A DNA stretch of 36,251 nt from Lachnospiraceae bacterium (GCA_024681595.1 JAILAN010000072.1:1-36251); one strand, 5' to 3'; positions 7,685-15,723 are shown, counted from the first letter of the stretch. Translations and numbers: made by a program. The notes: generated by a model not told the origin, from the letters alone.

Positions 7685-8218
7685 ATGAGTAAAAACCCGC
7701 ATGGAACACCTGATCAAAAACAGCTAAAAATAGCAGGCTTTAAAATCTCATTTATGATGGCTCTGGTAATGAGCTTATGCTTGTCTGTAGTAGGTAATCT
7801 TACGGCCAGAAGGCCCGAAGGGACTCCTGCCATAGCAATTATATCCGGTATTTTATTCAGTTTTGTCATAAGTTTTGTCATAAGTCTTATTATTGGATTG
7901 TTGATTCCGATAAGAAGGATCACTTCTTTCATATTGAAAAAAATGGAACTGGAAGAGGGTAAATTTGAAACCCGACTTATCGAAAGCATTATATCCGATA
8001 TTATTTATACTCCTATTATTACTTTGGTCATGACTGGATTGGCATACAATTCTGCCATGAAAGCCAGCAATGGTTTGGCTCAGCTTGATTATTCAACTAT
8101 GTTTTTGGGATCATTGGGAATCTGTATGATCGCCGGATATATCCTGATCTTTATTTTTCAGCCTCTGTTCATTAAAATGTTCATCCACGGATTTAAAGGT
8201 CCGGACAAACAGAATTGA
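7685..8218 (+). CDS. Four-helix membrane protein, unrecognised
   Basis: A 177-aa integral membrane protein with four hydrophobic segments, about residues 20-40, 49-75, 103-123 and 136-160. The two halves look related: each has one helix, a short hydrophilic loop, and a second helix followed by basic residues, suggesting an internal duplication. It resembles small DUF2798-type proteins in layout, but I cannot assign a family firmly. The start is supported by AAGGAGA at 7669-7675. It lies in a same-strand run between an esterase-like hydrolase and a GH13 enzyme. Confidence 0.75.
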   Translation: MSKNPHGTPDQKQLKIAGFKISFMMALVMSLCLSVVGNLTARRPEGTPAIAIISGILFSFVISFVISLIIGLLIPIRRITSFILKKMELEEGKFETRLIESIISDIIYTPIITLVMTGLAYNSAMKASNGLAQLDYSTMFLGSLGICMIAGYILIFIFQPLFIKMFIHGFKGPDKQN

Positions 8219-8271
8219 TAATATTATGATGATCTGGCTCTTACTTTATATTTGAAAATGGAGAAAAATAC

Positions 8272-9558
8272 ATGGCTTACACAACAGACATTTCATTAAG
8301 AAATAAAATGATATATCAGATATTTGTTAGAAATTACAGTCCCGAAGGAACATTCAAGGCTGTGGAAGATGATCTTGACCGTATCAGGTCACTTGGAACA
8401 GACATCGTTTATTTTCTGCCAATATACCCGATTGGTATTGAAAAAAGAAAAGGAAGTCTGGGTTCACCCTATGCGATCAGCGATTACCGCGCTATTAATC
8501 CTGAATATGGAACCTTAGATGACTTTAAACGTCTGGTTTCGGCCATTCATGAGCACGATATGAAATGTATGATCGATATAGTATACAATCACACTTCACC
8601 TGATTCTGTTCTTTCTGAAGAACATCCTGATTGGTTTTATCGAAAAGAAGACGGTTCCTTTGGAAACAGAGTAGGAGATTGGACAGATATTATAGATCTT
8701 GATTACTCAAGCAAAGAGTTATGGGATTATCAGATAGAAACCCTTAAGTTCTGGGCAGACATAGTTGACGGATTCAGATGCGATGTAGCGCCTTTGGTTC
8801 CGATTGAATTCTGGATAAGAGCCAGGCAGGAGATCAACTCCGGAAAACCTGATTTTATATGGCTTGCTGAATCAGTTGAACCCGGTTTTATCACTCATTT
8901 AAGAAGCAGAGGTCTAACCGCTTTAAGCGATTCGGAATTATACCGTGCTTTTGACATATGCTATGATTATGACATTTACGGGAAATATACGGGCTATATT
9001 GAGAGAAAAAATTTATTAACCGAATATGCAGATGCAGTTAATTCTCAGGAATACATCTATCCGGCAAACTATGTCAAACTTAGATTTTTAGAAAATCATG
9101 ATCAGGCAAGAGCGGCTTTTTTATTCCCGGATCCGGTTTCATTAAGAAATATAACAGCGTTTTCATTCTTTCAAAAGGGAATAGCATTTATATATGCCGG
9201 TCAGGAATTTAGCGCTTCACATCTTCCTACTTTATTTGACCGTGATACAGTTAAAATGTCTTCTGAAAACTCGAATGATCTGAGTGAACTTATTAAGAAG
9301 CTATCTAAGATAAAAAAGGATCCTGTATTTACTGACAGCATGTATGAGGTCAGTTCGAATGCAGATGATGTAATTGTAGCTATTCATACATCAAAAGCCA
9401 ATAAAGCTGTTGGAATCTTTTCTCTTAAAGGAATAAGCACCGGTGTTTCGGTAGATCTTCCCGATGGGTTATATACAGACGCGATAAGCTCGGAAAAAAT
9501 TGAAATTGTTCGAGGAAGAGTGGTCACTAAAGGTGAGCCGTTGATCATTCTGGTGTGA
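8272..9558 (+). CDS. Cytoplasmic GH13 alpha-amylase-family enzyme
   Basis: A 428-aa glycoside hydrolase family 13 protein that should hydrolyse or transfer alpha-glucosidic bonds in short oligosaccharides. All four conserved regions are intact: DIVYNHTS (I), GFRCDVA with nucleophile Asp171 (II), WLAESV with acid/base Glu200 (III) and FLENHDQ with Asp277 (IV). The barrel begins almost at the N-terminus (MIYQIFVRNYSPEGTF) with no signal peptide or starch-binding domain, and a short beta domain ends it. This points to an intracellular maltodextrin-type glucosidase; the GH13 subfamily and substrate are not certain. GGAGAAA lies just before the ATG. Confidence 0.9.
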   Translation: MAYTTDISLRNKMIYQIFVRNYSPEGTFKAVEDDLDRIRSLGTDIVYFLPIYPIGIEKRKGSLGSPYAISDYRAINPEYGTLDDFKRLVSAIHEHDMKCMIDIVYNHTSPDSVLSEEHPDWFYRKEDGSFGNRVGDWTDIIDLDYSSKELWDYQIETLKFWADIVDGFRCDVAPLVPIEFWIRARQEINSGKPDFIWLAESVEPGFITHLRSRGLTALSDSELYRAFDICYDYDIYGKYTGYIERKNLLTEYADAVNSQEYIYPANYVKLRFLENHDQARAAFLFPDPVSLRNITAFSFFQKGIAFIYAGQEFSASHLPTLFDRDTVKMSSENSNDLSELIKKLSKIKKDPVFTDSMYEVSSNADDVIVAIHTSKANKAVGIFSLKGISTGVSVDLPDGLYTDAISSEKIEIVRGRVVTKGEPLIILV

Positions 9559-9575
9559 TCTATCTATTCGCAAAA

Positions 9576-9656
9576 GTCAAGTTTAACGCATAGTTGCTTT
9601 TATAAAATAAACTATATTCAAAACCTTTTATTTGCAACTGATGCGTTAAACTTGAC
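9576..9656. repeat. Long imperfect inverted repeat at the head of the array
   Basis: The left arm at 9576-9597 (GTCAAGTTTAACGCAT then AGTTGC) is the reverse complement of the right arm at 9634-9656, except for one bulged G in the right arm. The 36-nt spacer is AT-rich. On the - strand the outer arm is followed by TTTTG, so it might end transcription of the phosphodiesterase gene, but the loop is long for an intrinsic terminator. Confidence 0.8.
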
Positions 9657-9819
9657 GTTTGTTAATTTATATTGTTGCATCTATAAAATACACTTCATTC
9701 AAAACCTTTTATTTGCAACTGATGCGTTAAACTTGACGGTTATTAATTTATATTGTTGCATCTATAAAATACACTTCATTCAAAATCTTTTATTTGCAAC
9801 TGATGCGTTAAACTTGACG
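9591..9819. repeat. 81-bp tandem repeat, about 2.8 copies
   Basis: Units start at 9591, 9672 and 9753, the last cut short at about 9819. Units 2 and 3 differ at one of about 67 positions; unit 1 differs from unit 2 at about 8 of 81. Each unit carries TATAAAATA, then CTTTTATTTGCAACTGATG, then GCGTTAAACTTGACG. The array fills almost all of the 267-bp space (9559-9825) between convergent genes, where no other terminator is visible. It is open as 27 codons per unit in one frame, but without a start or ribosome binding site, so I do not call it coding. Confidence 0.9.
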
Positions 9820-9825
9820 GATGGC

Positions 9826-11550
9826 TCACTCCAATTCAAGTCCTTTGGAAGTTGTAAACTCTATGGATTCATTTAAAGGCAAAGGTTTTGAGAAATAATA
9901 ACCCTGGGCGCGTTCGCAACCTATATTTGCGAGGAATTGAAGGTGTTCAGCGGTCTCAACGCCTTCCTGCAGCGGTGAAACGCCCAATGCAGTTGCTCCC
10001 TGAACAATATGACGTATCAGTTCTGAAGCCTTAGGATGCTTGTCGTATGTCCTTAAGAATTCCAGATCAAGTTTAATAACGTCAAAAACATAATCCAGCA
10101 AATGGTTTAGCGAAGAGTATCCGCTGCCAAAATCATCAATCCATATACTGTATCCTGCCTGACGGAATTTCTGCACTTCTTCTTTAATATGTTCCGAATC
10201 ATTATTAAGAGCACTTTCCGTTATTTCTATTTCCAGCATATCACGCGATAATCCATACCGCCCTACTATCTGTTCAATCAGTGTAAAAATATCACAAAGC
10301 TCAAAATCCAACTGTGACAGATTGATAGACACCGGAACGATCTTTTTCCCTTCATCAAGCATTGCGCTTAAGTTTTCGCATACTTTATTTATGATAAAGA
10401 TGTCTACCTTGTGGATCATGTGATATTCTTCGAGTGTTCCTATAAACTGCGCCGGAGAAAGCATTCCGATTTCTGGATCCTGCCATCTGGCCAGTGCTTC
10501 ATATCCGCATATCCTGCCTGTAGAAACACGTATTATCGGCTGATAATACACTTTCAGGTAATCTTTTTCAACAGCTGTATCAATATTATCAAGAACATAT
10601 TGCTGCATTTTCAGCTTTTCATGAATTCCCTTTTCATATATCTCATATATTCTGTCGTATCTGTGCTTGATCATATTGCAGGCAATCCGGGCATGATCAC
10701 ATGCAATTCCGACTTCGTTACAGTCATTATCAAGCAGATATATACCTGCCTTAATCTCAACGCGGATGCCTTTCATCGCACTAAGCATAGAATTATAAAC
10801 ATTCTCAACTTTATAGATCACGTCATCCTTTTTGGTACATACGACAATGTGATCATTTGAAAACCTGGCAACGTATGAATCTTTAAACTCATCCTTGATT
10901 ATATATGCCATACGGCAAAGAAGATCATCTCCCTTTTGAAAACCGTATTTTTCATTAAACATTTTAAAATTGGATATATCAAAGTGAATGAATTTTACTT
11001 CTTTCTTTTCTTCGTCACTAAGCTCTCCCAGCTTGTTCTGAACATCCTCATAGAAAGAATGCATGTTCATAAGACCGGTCAGCCTGTCGGTATTACGATT
11101 GCTGCTGAATATCTGGGTTTCTGCAAAACTGTTTCTGCCTCTGTTAAAGAACTCTTCCTTATCTATATCAACAATATAAACATAAAAATATGTGGATCCG
11201 TCTTTGGCATGCAAAAGATGTCCGAAATCTTCAATATATTTGATCTGTCCGGATTTGGTAATGACACGATATCTTACATAATCATGCTTTTTACTGCTGT
11301 TTATGGTCTGTGCGATTATGTCATTATCTATTTTTTTAAAATCATCAGGATGTACCATACCTTTAAAAGAATTTCCGGTTAATTCGCGAAATTCTTTGAT
11401 ATCACTGCATCCATAGAGATTTATTATATTCTGATCGGCATACAGGATTTCCATATTGCCGTCTGCTTTGTAAATAAAAAAGCCTCCCGGCAAGCCATCA
11501 GGTATCATAATTTCATCAATATTAATCTCATAATCGTTATTTTTCTTCAT
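9826..11550 (-). CDS. PAS / degenerate-GGDEF / EAL cyclic di-GMP phosphodiesterase
   Basis: A 574-aa soluble protein that should hydrolyse cyclic di-GMP to pGpG. A PAS sensor lies at about residues 20-130. The GGDEF domain at about 150-310 has SNDHI (231-235) in place of GGDEF, so it is probably a regulatory, non-synthesising domain. The EAL domain from about 330 is intact: EAL at 351, then INLSQ, IEITES, WIDDFGSGYSSL, IKLDLEF, EGVET and AQGYYFSKP, which together supply the metal and catalytic residues. I start at ATG 11550 because GGGGAGGA at 11557-11564 is correctly spaced for it and too close to the ATG at 11556. It converges on the GH13 gene across the 81-bp repeats. Confidence 0.92.
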   Translation of the reverse strand: MKKNNDYEINIDEIMIPDGLPGGFFIYKADGNMEILYADQNIINLYGCSDIKEFRELTGNSFKGMVHPDDFKKIDNDIIAQTINSSKKHDYVRYRVITKSGQIKYIEDFGHLLHAKDGSTYFYVYIVDIDKEEFFNRGRNSFAETQIFSSNRNTDRLTGLMNMHSFYEDVQNKLGELSDEEKKEVKFIHFDISNFKMFNEKYGFQKGDDLLCRMAYIIKDEFKDSYVARFSNDHIVVCTKKDDVIYKVENVYNSMLSAMKGIRVEIKAGIYLLDNDCNEVGIACDHARIACNMIKHRYDRIYEIYEKGIHEKLKMQQYVLDNIDTAVEKDYLKVYYQPIIRVSTGRICGYEALARWQDPEIGMLSPAQFIGTLEEYHMIHKVDIFIINKVCENLSAMLDEGKKIVPVSINLSQLDFELCDIFTLIEQIVGRYGLSRDMLEIEITESALNNDSEHIKEEVQKFRQAGYSIWIDDFGSGYSSLNHLLDYVFDVIKLDLEFLRTYDKHPKASELIRHIVQGATALGVSPLQEGVETAEHLQFLANIGCERAQGYYFSKPLPLNESIEFTTSKGLELE

Positions 11551-11582
11551 GATCATTCCTCCCCAATTTCCCTTTTACGCAA

Positions 11583-11634
11583 ATTGGTTTACATAATATA
11601 TTTATGTAAACCAATCATGTTATGTTAACCAAAT
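11583..11634. promoter_or_regulatory. Operator-like dyad upstream of the phosphodiesterase gene
   Basis: A perfect 14-bp inverted repeat, ATTGGTTTACATAA (11583-11596) and its complement at 11602-11615, is separated by TATAT. A further near-copy of the half-site, TTATGTTAACCAAAT, follows at 11620-11634 in the same orientation as the right arm. Three half-sites in 52 bp directly before a gene look like a regulator-binding array. A hairpin terminator for the preceding - strand gene is the alternative, but no T run follows. Confidence 0.55.
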
Positions 11635-11931
11635 CTAGAACTTTAAAGTAAATTTTCGTTCTGGTTCATTATTGTTCTTGTTCTTTTTAGCTTCATCCCT
11701 GATCACCTTATAAAAATCATCTTTTTCAATATAATCAATTCTCTGATCAGGTTCGGTTTCATCCGGATTATCTATATATTTTTCTCGTTCATGATTGTTT
11801 ACATATCTGTTTTTAAACGCATCAATATCTGACTTGTCATGCAGTTTACGTCTCTTGCGCCATTTTATGAACGTATAAACATATACGATAATAAGAAAGA
11901 TTACAAGAACAAAAATAAGACTTTTAGGCAT
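11635..11931 (-). CDS. Small single-helix membrane protein, unrecognised
   Basis: 98 aa, with one N-terminal transmembrane helix at about residues 4-22, a strongly basic stop-transfer segment (KWRKRRK) and a charged cytoplasmic tail of about 70 residues. No known motif is seen. Its ATG overlaps the stop of the preceding kinase-like gene by one base (TAATG), so it is translated with it and is probably a genuine gene. Function unknown. Confidence 0.7.
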   Translation of the reverse strand: MPKSLIFVLVIFLIIVYVYTFIKWRKRRKLHDKSDIDAFKNRYVNNHEREKYIDNPDETEPDQRIDYIEKDDFYKVIRDEAKKNKNNNEPERKFTLKF

Positions 11932-12554
11932 TATTTTCTGTTTTCAAAATCCTCTACAAACTGCTTAATGAGTGTAACTGTTCCTTCTTCACCTAATATG
12001 GCACTGTTAATACACAGATCGTAGCTGTCGGCCCTCCCCCACTTCTTGGAAGAGTAGTAATTATAGTAACTCTGTCGTGATTTGTCCGTTTTAATGCAAA
12101 GCTCTCTTGCTTCCTTCTCTGATACATTGAGCTTTTTCATGACATGGGCTATTTTAAAATCTTCATCCGCGTAAATGAAGATACGGACACAGTCTTTTCT
12201 GTCCGATAAAGCATAATCAGCACATCGTCCAACTATAACGCATGGGCCTTCATCCGCTATTTTTTTGATAGTATCAAATTGTGCCAGGAAGATCTTTTGT
12301 GATATCGGCATGTCAACAAAATGTGCGGTATTATATCCGAATGAATATGTATCCATGACCAGATTATAAAGAAATGAGGTGGTAGGACGTTCATCCTGAG
12401 TCTGAATGATCTCTTCGCAGAATCCTGATTCCTTGGCGGCACGGGATAACAGTTCTTTATCATAACACTTTATTCCGAGGCTGTCCGCCAACTTTTTCCC
12501 TATCTCATGACCTGCAGAACCAAACTGTCTTGATATGGTAATGATCGTGTTCAT
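11931..12554 (-). CDS. Cytidylate-kinase-like protein
   Basis: 207 aa, matching the cytidylate kinase-like family common in Clostridia. The nucleotide-binding N-terminus ITISRQFGSAGHEIGKKLA is followed by YDKELL, a central GPCVIVGRCADY strand and the arginine-rich lid SRQSYYNYYSSKKWG. It lacks the classic GxxGxGK(S/T) of true Cmk; the loop is QFGSAGHEIG. The nucleotide substrate is therefore uncertain and it should not be named cmk. The ATG at 12554 is preceded by AGGTGG at 12563-12568; an in-frame GTG six bases upstream is less well placed. Coupled to the small membrane protein downstream. Confidence 0.8.
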   Translation of the reverse strand: MNTIITISRQFGSAGHEIGKKLADSLGIKCYDKELLSRAAKESGFCEEIIQTQDERPTTSFLYNLVMDTYSFGYNTAHFVDMPISQKIFLAQFDTIKKIADEGPCVIVGRCADYALSDRKDCVRIFIYADEDFKIAHVMKKLNVSEKEARELCIKTDKSRQSYYNYYSSKKWGRADSYDLCINSAILGEEGTVTLIKQFVEDFENRK

Positions 12555-12586
12555 ATACACACCACCTTTCGTGTTATTTATATATG

Positions 12587-12592
12587 ATTATA
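12587..12592 (-). promoter_or_regulatory. Candidate -10 box for the kinase-like gene
   Basis: TATAAT on the - strand lies in the 68-bp gap between the rluD-type gene and the kinase-like gene, about 33 bp before the start codon. The upstream side is T-rich and no good -35 is seen, so this is a moderate call. Confidence 0.45.
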
Positions 12593-12622
12593 CCAAAAAA
12601 ACACAATGTCTAAAATAATTAG

Positions 12623-13537
12623 TTACATCCCCATGATGTTGAGCAAATGTTCGAAATACTCCGGTAAAGGTGCAACTGTTTCTATATATTCTCCACTATG
12701 AGGCTGAGTAAATCCGAGTATCATGGCATGAAGACATTGGCCTTCCAATTTATAAGGGCTCTTTATAGAACAGTATTTATCATCTCCCAGGATCGGGTGA
12801 TTGATATATGACATGTGAACTCTGATCTGATGAGTACGTCCGGTCTCCAGTTCACATTCTACATATGTGTATTTATCAGATCTGGCCAGAACACTGTAAT
12901 GCGTGACCGCTTCCTTGCCACCTGATGTGACTACAGCCATTTTTGTCCTGTCTTTGGTATCTCTCCCGATAAGTGTTTTTATCGTACCTTCATCTTCATT
13001 GATAATACCGTTTACTATTGCGCGGTATCTTCTTTTTACGCTGTGTTCCTTAAGCGCAGAGGCTATCGCCGCATGCGCATAATCATTTTTGCAGGCTATG
13101 ATCGAGCCTGTTGTATTCTTGTCAATGCGATGAACTATTCCGGGTCTTAAAACACCGTTTATACCGGACAGATTATCCGAGCAATGATACATTAAAGCGT
13201 TGACCAGTGTATGCTCATAATTGCCGGCAGACGGATGAACGACCATGCCTTTGGGTTTGTTAACAACTATAACATCATCATCTTCATAAAGAATGTCCAA
13301 AGGAATATCTTCGGCTTTTATATCAGGAAGAATACTGTCAGGAACAATGACCGATATACGGTCTTCGGCTTTAAGACGGTAACTAGATTTTATTTTTTTG
13401 CCGTTTACGGAAATATCATTTGTTTCGATAAGTTTTTGAAGATAAGAACGTGAAAAAGAATCGATATATCCCGTCAGGAATTTATCGATCCTTTCATTCT
13501 CGGATTCGGAATCTGCGATAAGATCAAATCTGCGCAT
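12623..13537 (-). CDS. RluA/RluD-family pseudouridine synthase
   Basis: 304 aa. It converts specific uridines in rRNA to pseudouridine. An N-terminal S4 RNA-binding domain covers about residues 16-65, and the catalytic domain follows with VVNKPKGMVVHPS (92-104) and the HRIDKNTTG motif (136-144), in which Asp139 is the catalytic aspartate. ETGRTHQIRVHM and HPILGDDKY complete the RluA family set. The order lspA then rluD-like gene, with the stop abutting the start, is a conserved Firmicutes arrangement (lspA-rluD/ylyB). The target site (U1911-1917 type versus other) is inferred only. Confidence 0.92.
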   Translation of the reverse strand: MRRFDLIADSESENERIDKFLTGYIDSFSRSYLQKLIETNDISVNGKKIKSSYRLKAEDRISVIVPDSILPDIKAEDIPLDILYEDDDVIVVNKPKGMVVHPSAGNYEHTLVNALMYHCSDNLSGINGVLRPGIVHRIDKNTTGSIIACKNDYAHAAIASALKEHSVKRRYRAIVNGIINEDEGTIKTLIGRDTKDRTKMAVVTSGGKEAVTHYSVLARSDKYTYVECELETGRTHQIRVHMSYINHPILGDDKYCSIKSPYKLEGQCLHAMILGFTQPHSGEYIETVAPLPEYFEHLLNIMGM

Positions 13538-14059
13538 TTACATTTCCCTGTATTTCTGTTCTTTAAAACTTAAGAAATAAAAATCATGATCTTTATATAT
13601 AAACAGGATCAGGAATACGAGTATAAATGTAGAAACCGTAACATAAATATCTGCAACATTGAAAATAGGGAAATTAATAAGTGAAAAAAAGATAAAGTCA
13701 ACAACATAATTAAGCTTTAATCTGTCGATCAGATTGCCTATGGCACCTGACGCTATAAAACACAGCAGTAGATGCAGTTTATAATATTTCTTTTCATCAG
13801 GACATTTTATCAGAACATAAGTAATGACAGCCAGAAAAATAACTGCAATAAAAATAAAGAAATACTTCTGATTCTGAAGCATTCCAAAAGCAGCTCCCCT
13901 GTTTTCAAGATAATTAAACTCAAGGACACCGTTTATAATAATATAAGCCGGCTTATCTTTAAGTTTTAAGACAGCCAGATATTTGGTGAACCTGTCAACA
14001 GCAACCAGCACTGATAGTAGTAATATATCTATTAAATAGATCCGTTTCTTACCTTTCAT
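13538..14059 (-). CDS. lspA: Lipoprotein signal peptidase (signal peptidase II)
   Basis: 173-aa membrane aspartic protease that removes signal peptides from lipid-modified prolipoproteins; the window itself encodes two likely substrates (genes at 4567 and 17766). Four transmembrane segments are seen. Conserved motifs are ENRGAAFGM (52-60), GAIGNLIDR, VVDF with Asp121 and FNVAD with Asp137, the catalytic pair. The C-terminal tail is slightly longer than in E. coli. The ATG abuts the aroB stop and the stop abuts the rluD-type gene, so the three are translated in series. Confidence 0.95.
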   Translation of the reverse strand: MKGKKRIYLIDILLLSVLVAVDRFTKYLAVLKLKDKPAYIIINGVLEFNYLENRGAAFGMLQNQKYFFIFIAVIFLAVITYVLIKCPDEKKYYKLHLLLCFIASGAIGNLIDRLKLNYVVDFIFFSLINFPIFNVADIYVTVSTFILVFLILFIYKDHDFYFLSFKEQKYREM

Positions 14060-15139
14060 TTACCATTCCTCATCAAAATTTATCTCGTTAAGGGATGCTC
14101 TTATCTCATCATCGGTAACATCAGATTCGATCACAGCCTTCCCTATCTTCTTTAGAAGAATGAATCTTAAACTTCCGTTGACATTTTTTTTGTCTTTTTT
14201 AATGATATCGATTATCTTATCAATATCAAGCATTTCTGTACTTATCGGCAGATTAAACGGAACAAACATATCACGTATCTCGTAGTACTCATCCATGGTA
14301 AGATAATCTCTCTTCCACGAGATAAAAGCTGCGCATACACATCCAAGCGCTACACACTCGCCATGTTTTAATTCAAAACCTTTGTATTTTTCAATAGCAT
14401 GGCCGACCGTGTGTCCGAAATTTAAGATCATCCTAAGAGATTCTTCCTTAGGGTCCTTTTCAACCACATCCTTTTTTATTGAAAGAGATGACCTGATCAA
14501 ATTTATCAGGGTATCCGGATCTTTTTCACATATCTCATACATATTATCGATAAGCCACGAATAATAGATCTGATCACGGATAAGCGCAGATTTCATAGCC
14601 TCAGCAAACCCGTTAAAAAATTCCCTGTCCGGAAGAGACTTTAAATATGTCACATTTATATACACCAGACGTGGCATATAAAAAGCGCCTATCATATTCT
14701 TATACTCATCAAAATCCACCCCTGTCTTGCCGCCGATGCTTGAATCGACCATTGCGAGCAATGATGTCGGGATCTGTATAAAATCAATGCCTCTTTTATA
14801 AGTAGCGGCCACAAATCCGGTTATGTCTCCCACTACTCCGCCGCCAAGAGCGATCAGCATATCACTTCTTGAAAAATTTTTATTTATTAGAAATGCGTAA
14901 ATTTCCCGTACCGTATCAAGATTTTTACTGTCTTCACCGGGAGTTATACAAAAAACCTCTGTTTCATTGCGTATAATACTCTTTAGTGATCCAAGACACG
15001 ATGTAGCAACATTATCATCGGTGATTATCAAAACTTTAGAATTGTTTTTAATGATATCTTCGGGGAAATTATCAAAAGAATCATCAATTATCACATCATA
15101 ACAGGGTTTATCTTCATAATTAACTAATAGTTTTTCCAT
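14060..15139 (-). CDS. aroB: 3-dehydroquinate synthase
   Basis: 359 aa, the second step of the shikimate pathway: it converts DAHP to 3-dehydroquinate with NAD and a divalent metal. The NAD-binding GGGVVGD is at 99-105 and DSSIGGKTGVD at 132-142. The metal ligands Glu180, His243 (NFGHTVGHAIE) and His259 (KHGE) are all present with the family spacing. GGAGA precedes the ATG. No other shikimate genes are nearby; it sits alone between sepF and lspA, and a hairpin upstream (15196-15219) separates it from sepF, so it may have its own promoter in the 56-bp gap. Confidence 0.95.
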   Translation of the reverse strand: MEKLLVNYEDKPCYDVIIDDSFDNFPEDIIKNNSKVLIITDDNVATSCLGSLKSIIRNETEVFCITPGEDSKNLDTVREIYAFLINKNFSRSDMLIALGGGVVGDITGFVAATYKRGIDFIQIPTSLLAMVDSSIGGKTGVDFDEYKNMIGAFYMPRLVYINVTYLKSLPDREFFNGFAEAMKSALIRDQIYYSWLIDNMYEICEKDPDTLINLIRSSLSIKKDVVEKDPKEESLRMILNFGHTVGHAIEKYKGFELKHGECVALGCVCAAFISWKRDYLTMDEYYEIRDMFVPFNLPISTEMLDIDKIIDIIKKDKKNVNGSLRFILLKKIGKAVIESDVTDDEIRASLNEINFDEEW

Positions 15140-15195
15140 AATATCTCCGCTTATCCGAATTATTGATATCCGGGTCTACTTTGCTTTTATATAGA

Positions 15196-15219
15196 AAGTG
15201 TCGCCATCAGGCGACACTT
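15196..15219 (-). terminator. Hairpin after sepF
   Basis: AAGTGTCGCC and its perfect complement GGCGACACTT form a 10-bp stem over a 4-nt loop, 25 bp after the sepF stop. On the - strand it is followed by TCTATATAAAAG, a weak T tract, so termination may be partial with read-through into aroB. Confidence 0.65.
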
Positions 15220-15243
15220 AACAGCTGTTTTGATCAATTATCG

Positions 15244-15723
15244 TTAAAAAGTAACCGAAGAGTTTGAACTCAGAGCATCCTGGAAATCACCGGAAACGGA
15301 AACAACAGGAGGTGCTATAACAAATGTATATTTGGACATCTGCTGAAGAGTACCGTCAATTGCATATGTCGCGCCGGATGTAAAATCGATAATCCTCTGA
15401 GCGAGGTTCATGTCTATGCCTTCAAGATCAAGGAAAACGACCTTGTTCTGTAACAGCAGGTCTGATATCTTTCTTCCATCCTCTACCGAAGTGGGCTCTA
15501 TTCTGACAACTTCCATTCCTGCTCCGGGAACACCCTTTTTAGAGGATCTGCCCATAGGGGTTGTATTTCTGACAGGTTTTTTGATCTGTCTTTCCTCAGC
15601 AGGGGGTTCTTCCTTGGATACCTCACTTATTTTATTATTGTCATTCTCTTCCTCATAATAATCGTCATAATCATCATCGTTATCGATCTTCATGTAGTTG
15701 AGAAACTTATCAAACGCTCCCAT
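15244..15723 (-). CDS. sepF: Cell division protein SepF
   Basis: 159 aa. SepF binds FtsZ filaments and tethers them to the membrane at the division site. The N-terminal amphipathic helix MGAFDKFLNYMKI is the membrane anchor. A highly acidic linker (about residues 14-45) follows, and then the conserved C-terminal domain from about 70, with VVRIEPTSVEDGRKISDLLL, VVFLDLEGID, RIIDFTSGA and YAIDGTLQ. The length is normal. Its neighbour, a HlyD-like envelope protein 74 bp upstream, is a frequent companion in this group of bacteria (from memory). Confidence 0.93.
   Translation of the reverse strand: MGAFDKFLNYMKIDNDDDYDDYYEEENDNNKISEVSKEEPPAEERQIKKPVRNTTPMGRSSKKGVPGAGMEVVRIEPTSVEDGRKISDLLLQNKVVFLDLEGIDMNLAQRIIDFTSGATYAIDGTLQQMSKYTFVIAPPVVSVSGDFQDALSSNSSVTF

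Noticed and set aside
9581-9651. Integron attC-like geometry: GTTTAAC at 9581-9587 and GTTAAAC at 9645-9651 fit RYYYAAC and GTTRRRY, with complementary inner arms and one bulged G, spanning 71 bp.
   Set aside because: No integrase or cassette-like gene is nearby, the flanking genes are ordinary convergent genes, units 2 and 3 lack a left box, and the match follows partly from the inverted repeat itself. It would need other attC-like copies in the genome.
9591-9819. Possible CRISPR array or coding repeat protein (27-codon open repeat).
   Set aside because: Units are contiguous with no unique spacers and no cas genes, so it is not CRISPR. The open frame exists because 81 is a multiple of three; it has no ribosome binding site and no start outside the repeat.
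10411-11382. Two open frames of about 149 and 148 codons antisense to the PAS/EAL gene.
   Set aside because: They are shadows of a strongly supported gene, without ribosome binding sites or recognisable domains.
11931-12554. Calling the gene a true cytidylate kinase (cmk).
   Set aside because: The canonical P-loop is absent and the architecture fits the separate kinase-like family; a real cmk is expected elsewhere.
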